DNA from: Adiantum capillus-veneris
Taxonomy: Eukaryota > Streptophyta > Polypodiopsida > Polypodiales > Pteridaceae
DNA: 64,000 nt
Assembly (NCBI GenBank): GCA_014529385.2
Contig: CM043960.1
Span: 79,716,832 to 79,780,831, forward strand
Reading direction: 5' to 3'
The notes below the pieces were generated by a model. The model searched no databases. It was not told the DNA's origin and saw only the letters and a program-made list of their open reading frames with translations. The position numbers and the translations under genes are program-made. This document shows, one piece after another, positions 11,328 to 23,349 of this stretch; within the stretch, counting starts at the first letter, position 1, and every line of letters begins with the position of its first letter.

Positions 11328-11530
11328 TTTTGAACTCTTTAATATGTTGTCCCATTTCCGTTGTGAGATAGAACTAGGTCTTCTTCGAGGGCTATAGACC
11401 CAAGCCATTGTCAATGGTAAAGGTCTATTCCTTGGATTTCTTGTTTAGAGACTCTGATTTTTATTAGGCCTAGAGACCTCTCAAGGACCCCATCCCAATT
11501 TTTTGGTGTTGGTAGGTTGGGGACCTCACA

Positions 11531-12884
11531 GGACTGAACTAGAATTCAAAAGGATAAAAAAGAAAGCATATGGATTCTTCTTGAGGGATGGCTACTTACG
11601 GAAACATCTTAAAAGAAGAGATGCAACTCCATTGCGAGTAGTTTGTGATAAGCTTACTCAGCTCAAAAGTCTCAAAGAGCTTCATGAAAGCCTATATGCT
11701 GGACACATCGAGGTGTATGGGCTACTTTTTTCAAAGTGAAAGAAATATTGGTGGAAAGGAGTGTATAAGGATGTAGCAAATTTTGTGGAGTCTTGTGTCA
11801 CATGCCAAATGTATTCCAATGTATGCCATTGTGATGGATTGCATCCTACATACCCATTAGCTATGCACTATAAATGGGTTGTTGATCTAGTCACAATGCC
11901 TTTAGGACTTTGGCAAATGAGATACTTGGTACTTTCACAAGGAGACTTGAAAAACCAAGTGAAAGGGCGTGCATTGAGAACAAAAACTACATAAGTTGTT
12001 TGTAAATTTTTGCTTGAAGACGTAATTTTCCCACTATGGCTGTGTGGGAAAGATAGTTGTTGATAGAGGTGAGTTAGATGCAGATGAAGCAAGGTATTTC
12101 TTTACGAGAATTGGTATCAATCTAGCCATGACTTGTCCTTATAATCCAGAAGGAAATGGAAAAAGTGAGAGAAGACATCCTCCTATTGTCAAAGCTTTGG
12201 CTAAGGCATGCAAAGGTAGAATGTGTGAATGGCCAAGGTTGCTACCATATGCTTTATGGGCTAACCGTACTACTCATAGCTCGGTGACTGGTTACATGCC
12301 TACTGAATTGATGTCTGGTCAAAATCCAGTCATGCCAATTGAGGATGTAGTTCCTGCTTAGAACATGTTACCTTGGGAAGATGGTGTAAGTAGGGAAAAT
12401 CTACTTGCTTTGCGCATAAAGAAATTGGAAAGAAGATAGGAAGACATAGACATTGCAAAATCTCAATTGAAGGATGCAAGACTAAAGAATAAAGATAGGT
12501 TTGATAAAAGGCATAGGCTTCAACCAAAGCTTATTGAAGAGGGTGATTGGGTCCTAATCTATGATAGTAGACTTGACAACCAGCACACCACACAAAGAAA
12601 AATTTCAAAAAGGTGGTTTGGTCCCTATGTTGTCCAACATGTGCATGGAAATGCTACATATACTATGAGGAGCTTGATGGAACAGAGCTTAAAATCCCCA
12701 TAGCAGGCAAAAGAATCAAGATGTTCAAGAGGAGACATAATAATGATCTTCTTTATTCACAACAAGATGAGGATGAAGAACCTAATGACATTGCTACATA
12801 TGAGGATGAAGAAGCAGAGGATGAGCTTCTAGACTTGCAGAAGATAAAACTGACATCCAAATTTGTGGATCTTAATGAGGATTA
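11531..12884 (+). pseudogene. Ty3/gypsy element A: integrase (right part, broken)
   Basis: Integrase inserts the DNA copy into the genome. Text resumes directly after element B, starting with the target duplication GGACT. The zinc-binding region is visible (LHESLYAGHIEVYG, then KYWWKGVYKDVANFVESCVTCQ; HHCC type, about 11686-11810). The catalytic core follows (HYKWVVDLVTMPLG with one Asp; VVDRGE with the second; MTCPYNPEGNGKSERRH with the terminal Glu region near 12130-12180). The C-terminal part has DRFDKRHRLQPKLIEEGDWV and RWFGPYVVQHV (12490-12650). Frame shifts near 11740, 12000-12040, 12360 and 12620 disrupt it. An acidic tail ends at TAA 12882-12884. It belongs to the same element as 1-1825. 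Confidence 0.87.
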
Positions 12885-12930
12885 AACCTACATAAGGAAA
12901 ATATAAGCACATGCCAAAGGATGTGTAGGT

Positions 12931-12944
12931 TTAGAGGGGGTGGA
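12931..12944 (+). promoter_or_regulatory. Polypurine tract of element A
   Basis: TTAGAGGGGGTGGA lies directly before a TGTCGTGGCG sequence that opens the 3' LTR, 46 bp after the pol stop. Position and composition are typical. Confidence 0.8.
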
Positions 12945-13850
12945 TGTCGTGGCGTGTCACGTACATAGTGTGAAATAAAAACATTCACCTCACTTTTTAC
13001 ACTTGTCCATGCATGTAAAGAAAAGCAACAATATACATATTGTGATATATGCTAAAGCGGCTACTACGGTCGCTATCATGTGCATACCTATCCGGGGAAG
13101 CGTGGTCCTAGATGTGGCACCTTTGTGTGCTTTCCCATTTGATAAGATTGCTAATTTGGTTTTAAAATACACATATTCCAAGTGTTTCATGGTGGCACAC
13201 TCATCTCGCTTATAAAGACTGATGCGGACAAAAACTGCCGAAAATAGCAACTAACATGTGTCGTTGGAGCATTGCATATGGAAAGTGACCCAAAATGGTA
13301 TATTGATGTAAATTTCTGAATATCTATGCCTTTTATGATTATGCAAGTGATCCCACAAATTTAGGGATTTTTATGACTCCGTTTGGGATTTTTCGCATCA
13401 AAAATGGCATTTTTTGGGTCAAAAATGAGCTAAAAATGGCCTAAAAATTGACACATCAGCTGAAACTTTTGTGGGGAAGAGGGAGAGGGATACTTTTCAC
13501 AGAAAAAACATGCAATTTATCACTACTGGGAAATAGCTTCCATGGTTGCCCAATCTATGTGTGCTACAGTCCTGCCTCTTTGCAATCTTGTATCGGAGCT
13601 TGAGAGGAGTGAATAAGGGTTTCCTCTTACCAAAATGGTGTATGTACTTCACTTTAGAAGCTCTTAAATCCCTACAAATTCAAAAAATGCTCACCATGAA
13701 GGTGGAAGATCGTGTATTCCTTTCAGATGTTTGATGCTACGACTATGTAATTAGGGGCAAAGCTACATGATACCATGAAAGAAGTTTGGATTTTGATTGA
13801 AAGTTGTGTTTCTATGAGAGTTGAAGTTTCATGGCCAAAAGATAAGAGTT
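12945..13850 (+). repeat. 3' LTR of element A, first part
   Basis: Starts TGTCGTGGCGTGTCACG after the purine tract. A TATA box (TATAAAG, 13211-13217) suggests the transcription start. It is interrupted at 13850 by element C and continues at 21189. The 5' LTR is outside the window, so the length cannot be checked by alignment. Confidence 0.7.
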
Positions 13851-15338
13851 TGATAGCGGGAAAAAGAGCAGTGCAATCGGGTGGCCTCTGTACTCGTGCA
13901 CACTCCACAAACCACACCTCATGCAAACAAGCAAAGAACAAAACAAAGGGGGCACCACCCTAAATTAAGAGGTTTAGGGACCTCTCACATAGTGCACATA
14001 GGCAAGTGAGACTTCTGGCATTATGATGGCATCAAAACATATGGCAAAACACATAGAAACGAAGCTTAGGGACCTTATGTAGCATATATATACACAAGAC
14101 ATCAGCTTAACAATACAACTGCATCTGATCATACATAACAAGGATATAGAGAAGCAAGCCAAGGATGGCATAATCCCTTGTCAAAAACAATCAACCCAGC
14201 AAGTAGGTATGATCCTACTAGCAACACATCAATACCTTAGAGAATGATGGCGAGGATGGTGGCCATGGAGCATGAGAGAAGACTCCTTATTTAGGTTTTA
14301 GGGCTAGTAATGTAGCATACTAGAGGGAGAGAGAGTAGAGCTCCATCCATAGCTCCTCGTTGTGAGCAAGGTCGTCATAGCTTCGTTGCTTGGTGAAGTG
14401 GGTGAAGTGTTGGTTTTGAGTGAGAGAAGGCCTCCTTATATAGGTTTCCGAGAGGGTTTAGGATTAGGGATAAACATGCTTAAATCCGCTGATTGGGGTT
14501 ACTTTTGCTTAGGGTGGTCAACAGATTGAGGTCACCTGATATGTCACCATCAAGATATTCTCTAGAGTGATGTGAGAGGGGAGGGTAAATGCTAATTTTT
14601 CTGATTGTGACACATGGGGATAAGGCCTTGACAAGCATTTAAGAGCAGGTAGGTGGCTGTTGAAACTGGAGGTTCTGCACATGTCAGCTAGGTCCTCCTG
14701 AATATCAAATTCTCAAAAAATCCTCAACCATGGCTTCTTTTGACATGTGTTCTTTGAAAAAATCAGCATGTCTCTTTTCAACTCAAAAGTCTTTATCCCT
14801 GTTGACTCACCTTTACCATAAGATTTTCCCTTTTTCTCCTCCTGTAACTGCATTGTTGATGCCCAATCACTGCTTCTAGTAACAGTGAATTGTTACCTAC
14901 CAAATACTTATGGTGCAGTAAAAAAATATTTACCATGGGTAAAAAAAGTTACTGTAGGTAAAAAGTGATTTGTATTTACCATGTAGGTGAAAAATATTTA
15001 CTGTAGGTAAAAAATATTTACTGTGGTAAAAAATATTTACTGTCGGTAAAAAAGTGAAAACGGAGTATGCTGTGCTGTGAGTCCACACGAACATCCTCGT
15101 GTAAATTTCACTAGAAATTCACACCTAGAATGGGCTATTTTGTAAGATATAGGTTGTAGGCATGCATAAGAGCTCATTCCCACGTATCTTCTGTCCATGG
15201 CACTTTTTACTCTTTGGTGCTTGTGAAGTAGATTTTTCTTCTCTTTCGAGATCCCTTGGACTAGAGTATCCTCATCTCCCCAACAACTGACTGTGCCTTT
15301 ATTGCATCTTCAGAAGGGGTCCTAAAAACCATGCATCA
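13851..15338 (-). repeat. 3' LTR of element C (1488 bp)
   Basis: Direct repeat of 19718-21188, starting TGATAGCGGG and ending ATGCATCA on the plus strand. It contains a run of GGTAAAAAATATTTACTGT repeats near 14920-15050 with one unit more than the other LTR. Confidence 0.93.
14900..15055. repeat. Short GGTAAAAAATATTTACTGT repeats in the LTR
   Basis: Imperfect copies of about 19 bp. The motif contains a near-palindrome AAATATTTAC. The array is longer in this LTR than at 20790-20900, so it changes length by slippage or unequal exchange. Confidence 0.7.
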
Positions 15339-15354
15339 TATAGCCCTCCCCCTT
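15339..15354 (-). promoter_or_regulatory. Polypurine tract of element C
   Basis: On the minus strand AAGGGGGAGGGCTATA directly precedes the TGATGCATGG start of the 3' LTR. It primes plus-strand synthesis and confirms the orientation. Confidence 0.85.
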
Positions 15355-15399
15355 AAGCTAGAGGTATTTGATGCCTCTAGCTGTAGGTTGTGCTACAAT

Positions 15400-15878
15400 A
15401 GGGTTCTCTTGAATACTTACCTACCTGGTACCAATTGAATTTGCCATGTTACTGCTTTCTTGGCTGATGCACCCTATTTAGTCCTTTCTGATGAATAATT
15501 GTATCCATCCATGACTAACAACTGGTCTCCTAGACCCTTGAAAGCCATACCCCATCCATTGTCAATATCCGCTTTCACTGGTAGCATTCTCTTTTTTTCT
15601 TTTTTTTTTCTGTATAAGAAAAATGATAGTATAGTGGCTATATATATAGGATAGAGATAGAGAAAAAAGCATCTGCTACCGCATCACCCTCCAGGGCCAA
15701 ATGGAAAGCTCAAAGCTCCCCCACGCATGGTGTAGAATCCACCTGGATCAAAAGTAAAGCATTGCTCATTGCCATCAACCTGTAAAACATGTATATCCAA
15801 GCCTTCCTTTGCACTTGTAGGCCAATAGACAGTACACCCTTCCAGCTCTTTATAGCACGGAGCTTCGTCACCCTGCAT
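15400..15878 (-). other. Non-retroviral-looking segment where RT should be
   Basis: Downstream of the protease, minus-strand text reads FFEVDYTMEGSVADGRIAAY and DSGFSSDGKYAYSGHEGL (end of the preceding frame), then in another frame DEAPCYKELEGCTVYWP and VDGNEQCFTFDPGGFYTM (15684-15878). These do not resemble RT, RNase H or integrase. They look like pieces of a globular protein broken by frame changes. Possible explanations are captured host exons or an accessory ORF. I do not recognise a family. Confidence 0.35.
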
Positions 15879-18359
15879 CTATAATCCTTCATGTCCACTA
15901 TAAGCATACTTGCCATCACTTGAGAAACCTGAATCATAAGCAGCTATCCTACCATCTGCTACAGAACCCTCCATGGTATAGTCCACTTCAAAAAAACCTC
16001 GCCATTGACACAAAAATATATGTAAAGCAACCTCCAATAACACATGTATCCATAGCATCACATAACATAGCAAGACCCTGCCATTTTCCTCCACTTGCTG
16101 CATAGCCAAGCAAACCTGATCACTTTTCAAACCTGTATCCAAACCCTCTGTAAACGTCTCCACAACCATCTCTTTATACTCAGAAACATGACCTACTAGA
16201 GCTTCAACCTGTGCAAATACCTCATCACCAACAAGGTTGACGACACCTTCCTTTAATTGGATATGGTGTTGGGTTACCGTTTCTCCTTTAATGTGCTCGT
16301 AATCAGTTATAAAGAGGCCAGCATGCTTCTTTAGTACCTGCAAATAGGGTTCTCTCTCTTCTTCTAGTAGGTCCTTAGCTAGCATCTCCTCTAAGCCTAT
16401 GGCTTCTTCCTTGTTTAGAGAGTCTTGACCACCTTCTCCTTCTGGGTTTCGCAGTATTATACCCATGACTTCCAAAGAGCTAGCATCCTCCTCAGATGAC
16501 TCATCCTCAGATGAAGAGCAGCTGCTTGTGCTCCATTCATCCATAGAAGTCTCCATCTCTAGGTCTTGTTGTCTACCCTGCTTCATGTCATACACAATTT
16601 TTTGTTGCTTGCCACCTACCTTATGATTTGGTCGCAACTCAAGGGAACCTGTCTCCCAATCTTGCCTAGCTTTCATAGCCATAAGCCAAGGTCTTCCAAG
16701 GATTAGCAGATAGCCCTCCCCCTTAGTTGGGATCACATAAGCATCAATTGAGATTGCCACACCAAAAGCTGAAACCTTCACTCCATTAACCTTTCCCACA
16801 CAAGCCACCCTTACATTATTTGTCGTCTTAGCTTGTAAGGAAGTTTGCTCGTTTACTTCCAAACCCAACCTGTGCATTAATTTCTCTGTCATAACACAAA
16901 TCTCGGCTCCACCATCTACGTACACATTGGAGACTCGCTGACTCTTAATCTCTGCATCAATGACTGGCACGATATCCTTCATGCCTCTTGCACTAATAGA
17001 CCCAACTGACTTTGCCTTAGCCCTCCTGGTGCTGACCATCTTAGACCAGGTTCTACGCATCTTTGGGGAAAGGTGGAGGAGTTGCTGCCATGAAATCTTT
17101 GGTCCTTGCTTAATCACATCTGCTACCAGGTCGTAAGGTATGGATCCTACCCCAAGTGGAAAGTCTTCTACTCCTATGTGCCTCCTTGACCTACTCTTCC
17201 TTTTCTTGTCTCCTATCACTTGGGAGGAACCCTCATTCCCTTTATCCGGCTCTGAAGCTTCCATTTCATCAGTTCTTTGTCTCCTAACTCTCTTTATTGG
17301 CATGGCAACAGCTTCCTCCATTTTTTCTTTCCCTTTATCCTTACCATTGTCAAGACTTATGACAGAGACAGCCCTGTCCTCCCCTCCCGATGGTAGTGGA
17401 GGGATCTCTGCTGGTGCTTGTGGTGGTGGAGGAGGGGGTCTCAATATTTGGATTGGTGGAGCCACGTGTGCATTTTGTCCATTTAGTGGCCTAGCTCGAG
17501 GAGGAGTGACTTGCTGGCGAGAAGGCCGTCTTTGATTACCATTTCCTTGATGGCGTCGTGGATGGGGGCAATAATACATGCCGTGACCTACCTCTCCACA
17601 TTTGTAGCAAATGTACTCACGTGCTTGCCTTTGTCCTTCTTGTCTATTTCGTTCATTTCCTGGCTGGGGAGCCCTTACACCTTGAACCAGATTGATGGAC
17701 AGGCTCTCTAGTTGATTGGTGATTTGTTGAAGTAATTCTTGTTGAGAGGACTCTTGGTCTGTTGCTCCTGTCCCTGCTACTACCCTTGCCGTAGGTTGAG
17801 CTAGCGGTGGAGGCTCCATTCCCCCTTGTAGTTGAGCTTGGAATTTTAACTTTCTATCCTTCTCCCTTGCATAAGTCATAGCTTTATCAAAGGTATCTGG
17901 GAATTTACCTTTTACCTTTTCTCGAAGGATGGGGTAAAGCCCTGCCAGGAAACAGTCCTTCTTTAGGCATTCTGGCACCCTTTCTCCTTCACCTAGTGAT
18001 GCACACCATTTCTCCCTCAGGTTGGAAAACTTTCCTTCATAGCTTCTATAGTCATTGGGTGATGTTTGGCGTAGCTCTAAGAGCTGTCTCCATATCTCCT
18101 CTAGAAGCTCATGGCGGCGAAATTCTTCGATGAAGGCCATCTTTAAGGACTCCTAGTCTCTTCTTTCTTCAGGTGCCAAAGTTTGATACCATAATTTTGC
18201 ACCTTCCCTCAAGACCAAAGGAAAGGCCCTTAACTTAGTAGCTTCGTCATCCCTTCCCGATACCAGAAAGGCCATTTCCAAATTATCCAAAAAGTCTGGA
18301 GCAACCTCCCCAGGCTTACCATAAAAATTAGGGAAGGCCATAAGTGAGAGAGTAAACAA
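15879..18359 (-). pseudogene. gag-protease of element C (one in-frame stop, RT truncated)
   Basis: One frame runs from 18359 to a stop at 15879, broken only by TAG at 18150-18152 (EERRD*ESLKMAFIEEF; plausibly TGG to TAG). Gag text includes FPNFYGKPGEVAPDFLDNLE, GAKLWYQTLAPEERR and YEGKFSNLREKW. The zinc knuckle is CYKCGEVGHGMYYC (about 17580-17620). A Pro-rich linker and a basic/acidic linker follow. The retropepsin region reads VYVDGGAEICVMTEKLMHRL with VDGGAE in place of the usual D(S/T)GA, then LILGRPWL. After it comes the start of RT (YLQVLKKHAGLFITDYEHIKG, about 16290-16350), then the match is lost. The Gly in the catalytic triad would probably inactivate the protease. Confidence 0.85.
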
Positions 18360-18432
18360 TTACACAAACAGCTCCAATTTATTTTAAAATAGAGTATGGT
18401 AATTACAATTTGGAGCTTTAGCACAACTTAGC

Positions 18433-18672
18433 TCAAAATAGGATGAAGATCGACACATCAAAGGAATGGTAATAGTCTAGTAAGGGTAGAATGACAGGAT
18501 GAGGAGAGCGCAAGATTTCCCCAAGTCTCTCGGCTCCAAACAACAGGGCTATTCTTTGCTGATAAAAGATTTTTCTATCAATACAAATATTCACACGGAT
18601 ATGACGCACAAAATGGAAAGGAAACATGCGGGGATCATCATTCTCATTATTGGCATCCATACTTACACACAA
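18433..18672 (-). other. Minus-strand ORF just upstream of gag in element C
   Basis: A 79-codon frame with MDANNENDDPRMFPFHFVRH and FGAERLGEILRSPHP. It lies between the extra ORF and gag, in the position of a Gag N-terminus. No family recognised; probably part of the decayed leader or gag. Confidence 0.3.
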
Positions 18673-18676
18673 GAGC

Positions 18677-19645
18677 CTAGCTTAGTTGCACCACCTTGGG
18701 ACCAATGAGCCTGATCAGCCACAGAAGGTCAACACCTCGGATCACTTCGACTCTCCCTGATGCATCTGTGAAGACGTAAGGCGTGATGGCAACACTTTGT
18801 ACAATGCTGAGCCTTTTAGCAAGCAACAATTGGATGCTATTACCATAATCAGCATGACGAATGAAAGTGACACCATTAATGTGCAGCACATCATCAACTA
18901 AGATAGTTTCCTTAGATTGAGATAACTTCTTGAAAATTAGCAGCAAAGGTAGGGCAAGGAGGCTTTTCACCCGGTCTCCAAAGCACTTTGGACAATATCC
19001 AAAGTGATCTTTACGCGGACAGGAGGTTGGCTTGGGATTGGTGGTGTCTGGATTCACAAAGTGCGCTGGGAGCACTCACAGACGGGCGGCAATCTTGTAG
19101 GCAAGCCTTCGCCTCTTTGCTTCAGAAGGATTTAGGGGTGAGAGTCGTGGTTGCAAGTTGGAGGTTGAAGTTGGTTGCTCACTAGCCTTTTTCTTGCCTG
19201 TAGTGGTCATGTAATCCTTTATTAATGAGATTAAGCCAAATGTTACCTTACGCTTGAGCACGCGCTGCGCCCTTGGGCCACTTAGGTGTAGAGGTGATCT
19301 TCCTCCTCTTAGTCGGCTCCTCAGGAAAGAGAGGTCTGGTGATGCTTTCTCTTCCCTTAATGTGTGTCACAGTACCTTCGTGTATGTTGATGTAGAATAT
19401 TTCAAGCTCGTGTGCGTTGGAGGTTTCTGGAGCACTCATAGGTTGAGAGGAGAGGTATATCAAGCTCTTCTTCTCACTCTCCTTCGTTGGCGACCATCAC
19501 GAACAAGGCATGTAGAAGAACTTACTTCTTGAATTTCAATGACACTGCAACCTGGTAACAAGACCTTGATGAAAGCTTTTAAGGCCTCTAAAGCCTCCTC
19601 CTCTTCTGTTCTCCAATTTGCAAACTCCTCACGCCATTCGTCCAT
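18677..19645 (-). pseudogene. Extra ORF between primer site and gag of element C
   Basis: Four minus-strand open stretches join end to end with only small frame changes and one stop. They are MDEWREEFANWRTEEEEALE (19645-19460), then text with VTHIKGRESITRPLFPEEP (19463-19248), then KKKASEQPTSTSNLQP (19261-19076), then after a stop CPRKDHFGYCPKCFGDR and DDVLHINGVTFIRHADYG with VFTDASGRVEVIRGVDLLWL (19075-18677). The composition changes from a charged helix to a basic linker to a cysteine pair and a beta-rich domain, as in a real protein of about 310 residues. Canonical gypsy or copia elements have no ORF here. It could be a captured gene or an accessory protein. Function unknown. Confidence 0.45.
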
Positions 19646-19702
19646 GTTGTAGATTGCACATCTTCATTCCTTGTGGACTGAAGGTCTGTGTAGCCCTCCT
19701 CC

Positions 19703-19714
19703 GTGGGGGCACCA
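19703..19714 (-). promoter_or_regulatory. Putative primer-binding site of element C
   Basis: Reading minus from the end of the 5' LTR, three T bases are followed by TGGTGCCCCCAC. The TGG start fits pairing with a tRNA CCA end, but this is not initiator Met. Element F has TGGTGTCCCCAC at the same place. I cannot name the tRNA. Confidence 0.6.
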
Positions 19715-19717
19715 AAA

Positions 19718-21188
19718 TGATAGCGGGAAAAAGAGCAGTGCAATCGGGTGGCCTCTGTACTCGTGCACACTCCACAAACCACGCCTCATGCAAGCAAGCA
19801 AAGAACAAAACAAAGGGGGCACCACCCTAAATTAAGAAGTTTAGGGACCTCTCACATAGTGCACATAGGCAAGTGAGACTTCTGGCATTATGATGGCATC
19901 AAAACATATGGCAAAACACATAGAAACGAAGCTTAGGGACCTTATGTAGCATATATATACACAAGACATCAGCTTAACAATACAACGGCATCTGATCATA
20001 CATAACAAGGATATAGAGAAGCAAGCCAAGGATGGCATAATCCCTTGTCAAAAACAATCAACCCAGCAAGTAGGTATGATCCTACTAGCAACACATCAAT
20101 ACCTTAGAGAATGATGGCGAGGATGGTGGCCATGGAGCATGAGAGAAGACTCCTTATTTAGGTTTTAGGGCTAGTAATGTAGCATACTAGAGGGAGAGAG
20201 AGTAGAGCTCCATCCATAGCTCCTCGTTGTGAGCAAGGTCGTCATAGCTTCGTTGCTTGGTGAAGTGGGTGAAGTGTTGGTTTTGAGTGAGAGAAGGCCT
20301 CCTTATATAGGTTTCCGAGAGGGTTTAGGATTAGGGATAAACATGCTTAAATCCGCTGATTGGGGTTACTTTTTGCTTAGGGTGGTCAACAGATTGAGGT
20401 CACCTGATATGTCACCATCAAGATATTCTCTAGAGTGATGTGAGAGGGGAGGGTAAATGCTGATTTTTCTGATTGTGACACATGGGGATAAGGCCTTGAC
20501 AAGCATTTAAGAGCAGGTAGGTGGCTGTTGAAACTGGAGGTTCTGCACATGTCAGTTGGGTCCTCCTGAATATCAAATTCTCAAAAAATCCTCAACCATG
20601 GCTTCTTTTGACATGTGTTCTTTGAAAAAATCAGCATGTCTCTTTTCAACTCAAAAGTCTTTATCCCTGTTGACTCACCTTTACCATAAGATTTTCCCTT
20701 TTTCTCCTCCTGTAACTGCATTGTTGATGCCCAATCACTGCTTCTAGTAACAGTGAATTGTTACCTACCAAATACTTATGGTGCAGTAAAAAAATATTTA
20801 CCATGGGTAAAAAAAGTTATTGTAGGTAAAAAGTGATTTGTATTTACCATGTAGGTGAAAAATATTTACTGTAGGTAAAAAATATTTACTGTCGGTAAAA
20901 AAAGTGAAAACGGAGTATGATGTGTTGTGAGTCCACATGAACATCCTCGTGTAAATTTCACTAGAAATTCACACCTAGAATGGGCTATTCTGTAAGATAT
21001 AGGTTGTAGGCATGCATAAGAGCTCGTTCCCACGTATCTTCTGTCCATGGCACTTTTTACTCTTTGGTGCTTGTGAAGTAGATTTTTCTTCTCTTTCGAG
21101 ATCCCTTGGACTAGAGTATCCTCATCTCCCCAACAACTGACTATGCCTTTATTGCATCTTCAGAAGGGGTCCTAAAAACCATGCATCA
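19718..21188 (-). repeat. 5' LTR of element C (1471 bp)
   Basis: Direct repeat of 13851-15338. The U3-R-U5 order reads on the minus strand. Target duplication GAGTT follows at 21189-21193. Confidence 0.93.
20303..20310 (-). promoter_or_regulatory. TATA box in the 5' LTR of element C
   Basis: On the minus strand the text reads CTATATAAGGAGGCC, a plant-like TATA box about 880 bp into the LTR. The same text is at 14435-14442 in the other LTR. It would place transcription start shortly after, leaving about 550 bp of R-U5. Confidence 0.55.
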
Positions 21189-21640
<452 letters not shown>

Positions 21641-21758
21641 AAACAAATGTGTTACAATGTATGCTAACAGAAGATCGTTAACAAAGAATTCACAAAGCAA
21701 GTGACCGACATTAGCTACTACAACATCCTCATTACGATGCATTAAAACATGGCTTTAA

Positions 21759-21911
21759 TTAATCATCCACTACATCATCATCTGCTAGTTCCATAACCAT
21801 GACACACTCTATGTGGAGTCCCAGTTCATCAAAATTAGCATAGGGATCAAACTGATCATCCTCATCATCATTCTCTTCTTCTAGCTCTTGATCCTCTTCT
21901 TTATCGTCCAT
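21759..21911 (-). CDS. 50-residue acidic ORF, unrecognised
   Basis: A minus-strand frame of 50 residues starts MDDKEEDQELEEENDDEDDQ and ends LADDDVVDD before TAA. It could be the acidic C-terminal exon of a longer, decayed protein, because the frame is open upstream for a few codons (FVTYMDD). No partner exon was found. Highly acidic short frames can arise from GAT/GAA-rich repeats, so this is weak. Confidence 0.25.
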   Translation of the reverse strand: MDDKEEDQELEEENDDEDDQFDPYANFDELGLHIECVMVMELADDDVVDD

Positions 21912-22079
21912 GTAGGTTACAAAGAAATTACCATCTCACACACACTTCACCTCACCTTACAAGACATTGAAGGAGGGAGGCAAAATAGGGCCAAAAGAAC
22001 ATGAGCATGGGGGACAACCCATGGGCTCACATGAGCCTTTACCTCGACCAATTAGGACAAAAGAACAATAATAAGGAGG

Positions 22080-23300
<1,221 letters not shown>

Positions 23301-23349
23301 ATGTTTAGGTTGAGTTTGAGTTCTCTTTTCTTTTTTTTTCAATTGTGAC

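Larger units (their letters stand above)
1826..11530 (+). mobile_element. Element B: gag-only LTR retrotransposon with very long LTRs
   Basis: A complete LTR-to-LTR insertion of 9705 bp. Both LTRs begin TGTAAGGTTTCCA and end GGGGACCTCACA, and GGACT is duplicated outside. An initiator-Met primer site follows the left LTR and a purine tract precedes the right one. The internal region is only 2.64 kb. It holds an unrecognised 157-codon ORF and a broken gag with one CCHC zinc knuckle; no protease, RT, RNase H or integrase motif was seen. This matches what are called non-autonomous terminal-repeat gag (TR-GAG) or large-derivative elements, which must borrow polymerase from a relative. Element A could belong to a partner lineage, but nothing in the sequence proves it. 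LTR divergence is clear by eye, so the insertion is not recent. Confidence 0.9.
8663..11530 (+). repeat. 3' LTR of element B (2868 bp)
   Basis: Starts TGTAAGGTTTCCA and ends ACCTCACA, matching 1826-6024 along its length. Relative to the 5' LTR it lacks about 1.4 kb, with a junction near 10780, and it has gained an 82-bp tandem duplication. Many substitutions separate the copies. Confidence 0.9.
13851..21188 (-). mobile_element. Element C: minus-strand LTR retrotransposon, gag-protease only
   Basis: A 7338-bp insertion bounded by direct repeats. On the plus strand each LTR starts TGATAGCGGGAAAAAG and ends ACCATGCATCA, and GAGTT is duplicated at 13846-13850 and 21189-21193. Coding, purine tract and primer site all read on the minus strand, so the right LTR is the 5' LTR. 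Order in the reading direction: 5' LTR, primer site, a decayed extra ORF, gag with zinc knuckle, protease, a stub of RT, then about 0.6 kb of non-retroviral-looking text, purine tract, 3' LTR. RT core, RNase H and integrase are absent, so it depended on another element. The LTRs are nearly identical apart from a few substitutions and a small repeat-number change, so it is younger than B. Confidence 0.92.

Noticed and set aside
13519-13540. CACTACTGGGAAATAG resembles the start of a CACTA transposon.
   Set aside because: No matching inverted end was found, and the position is inside the LTR of element A with no subterminal repeats.
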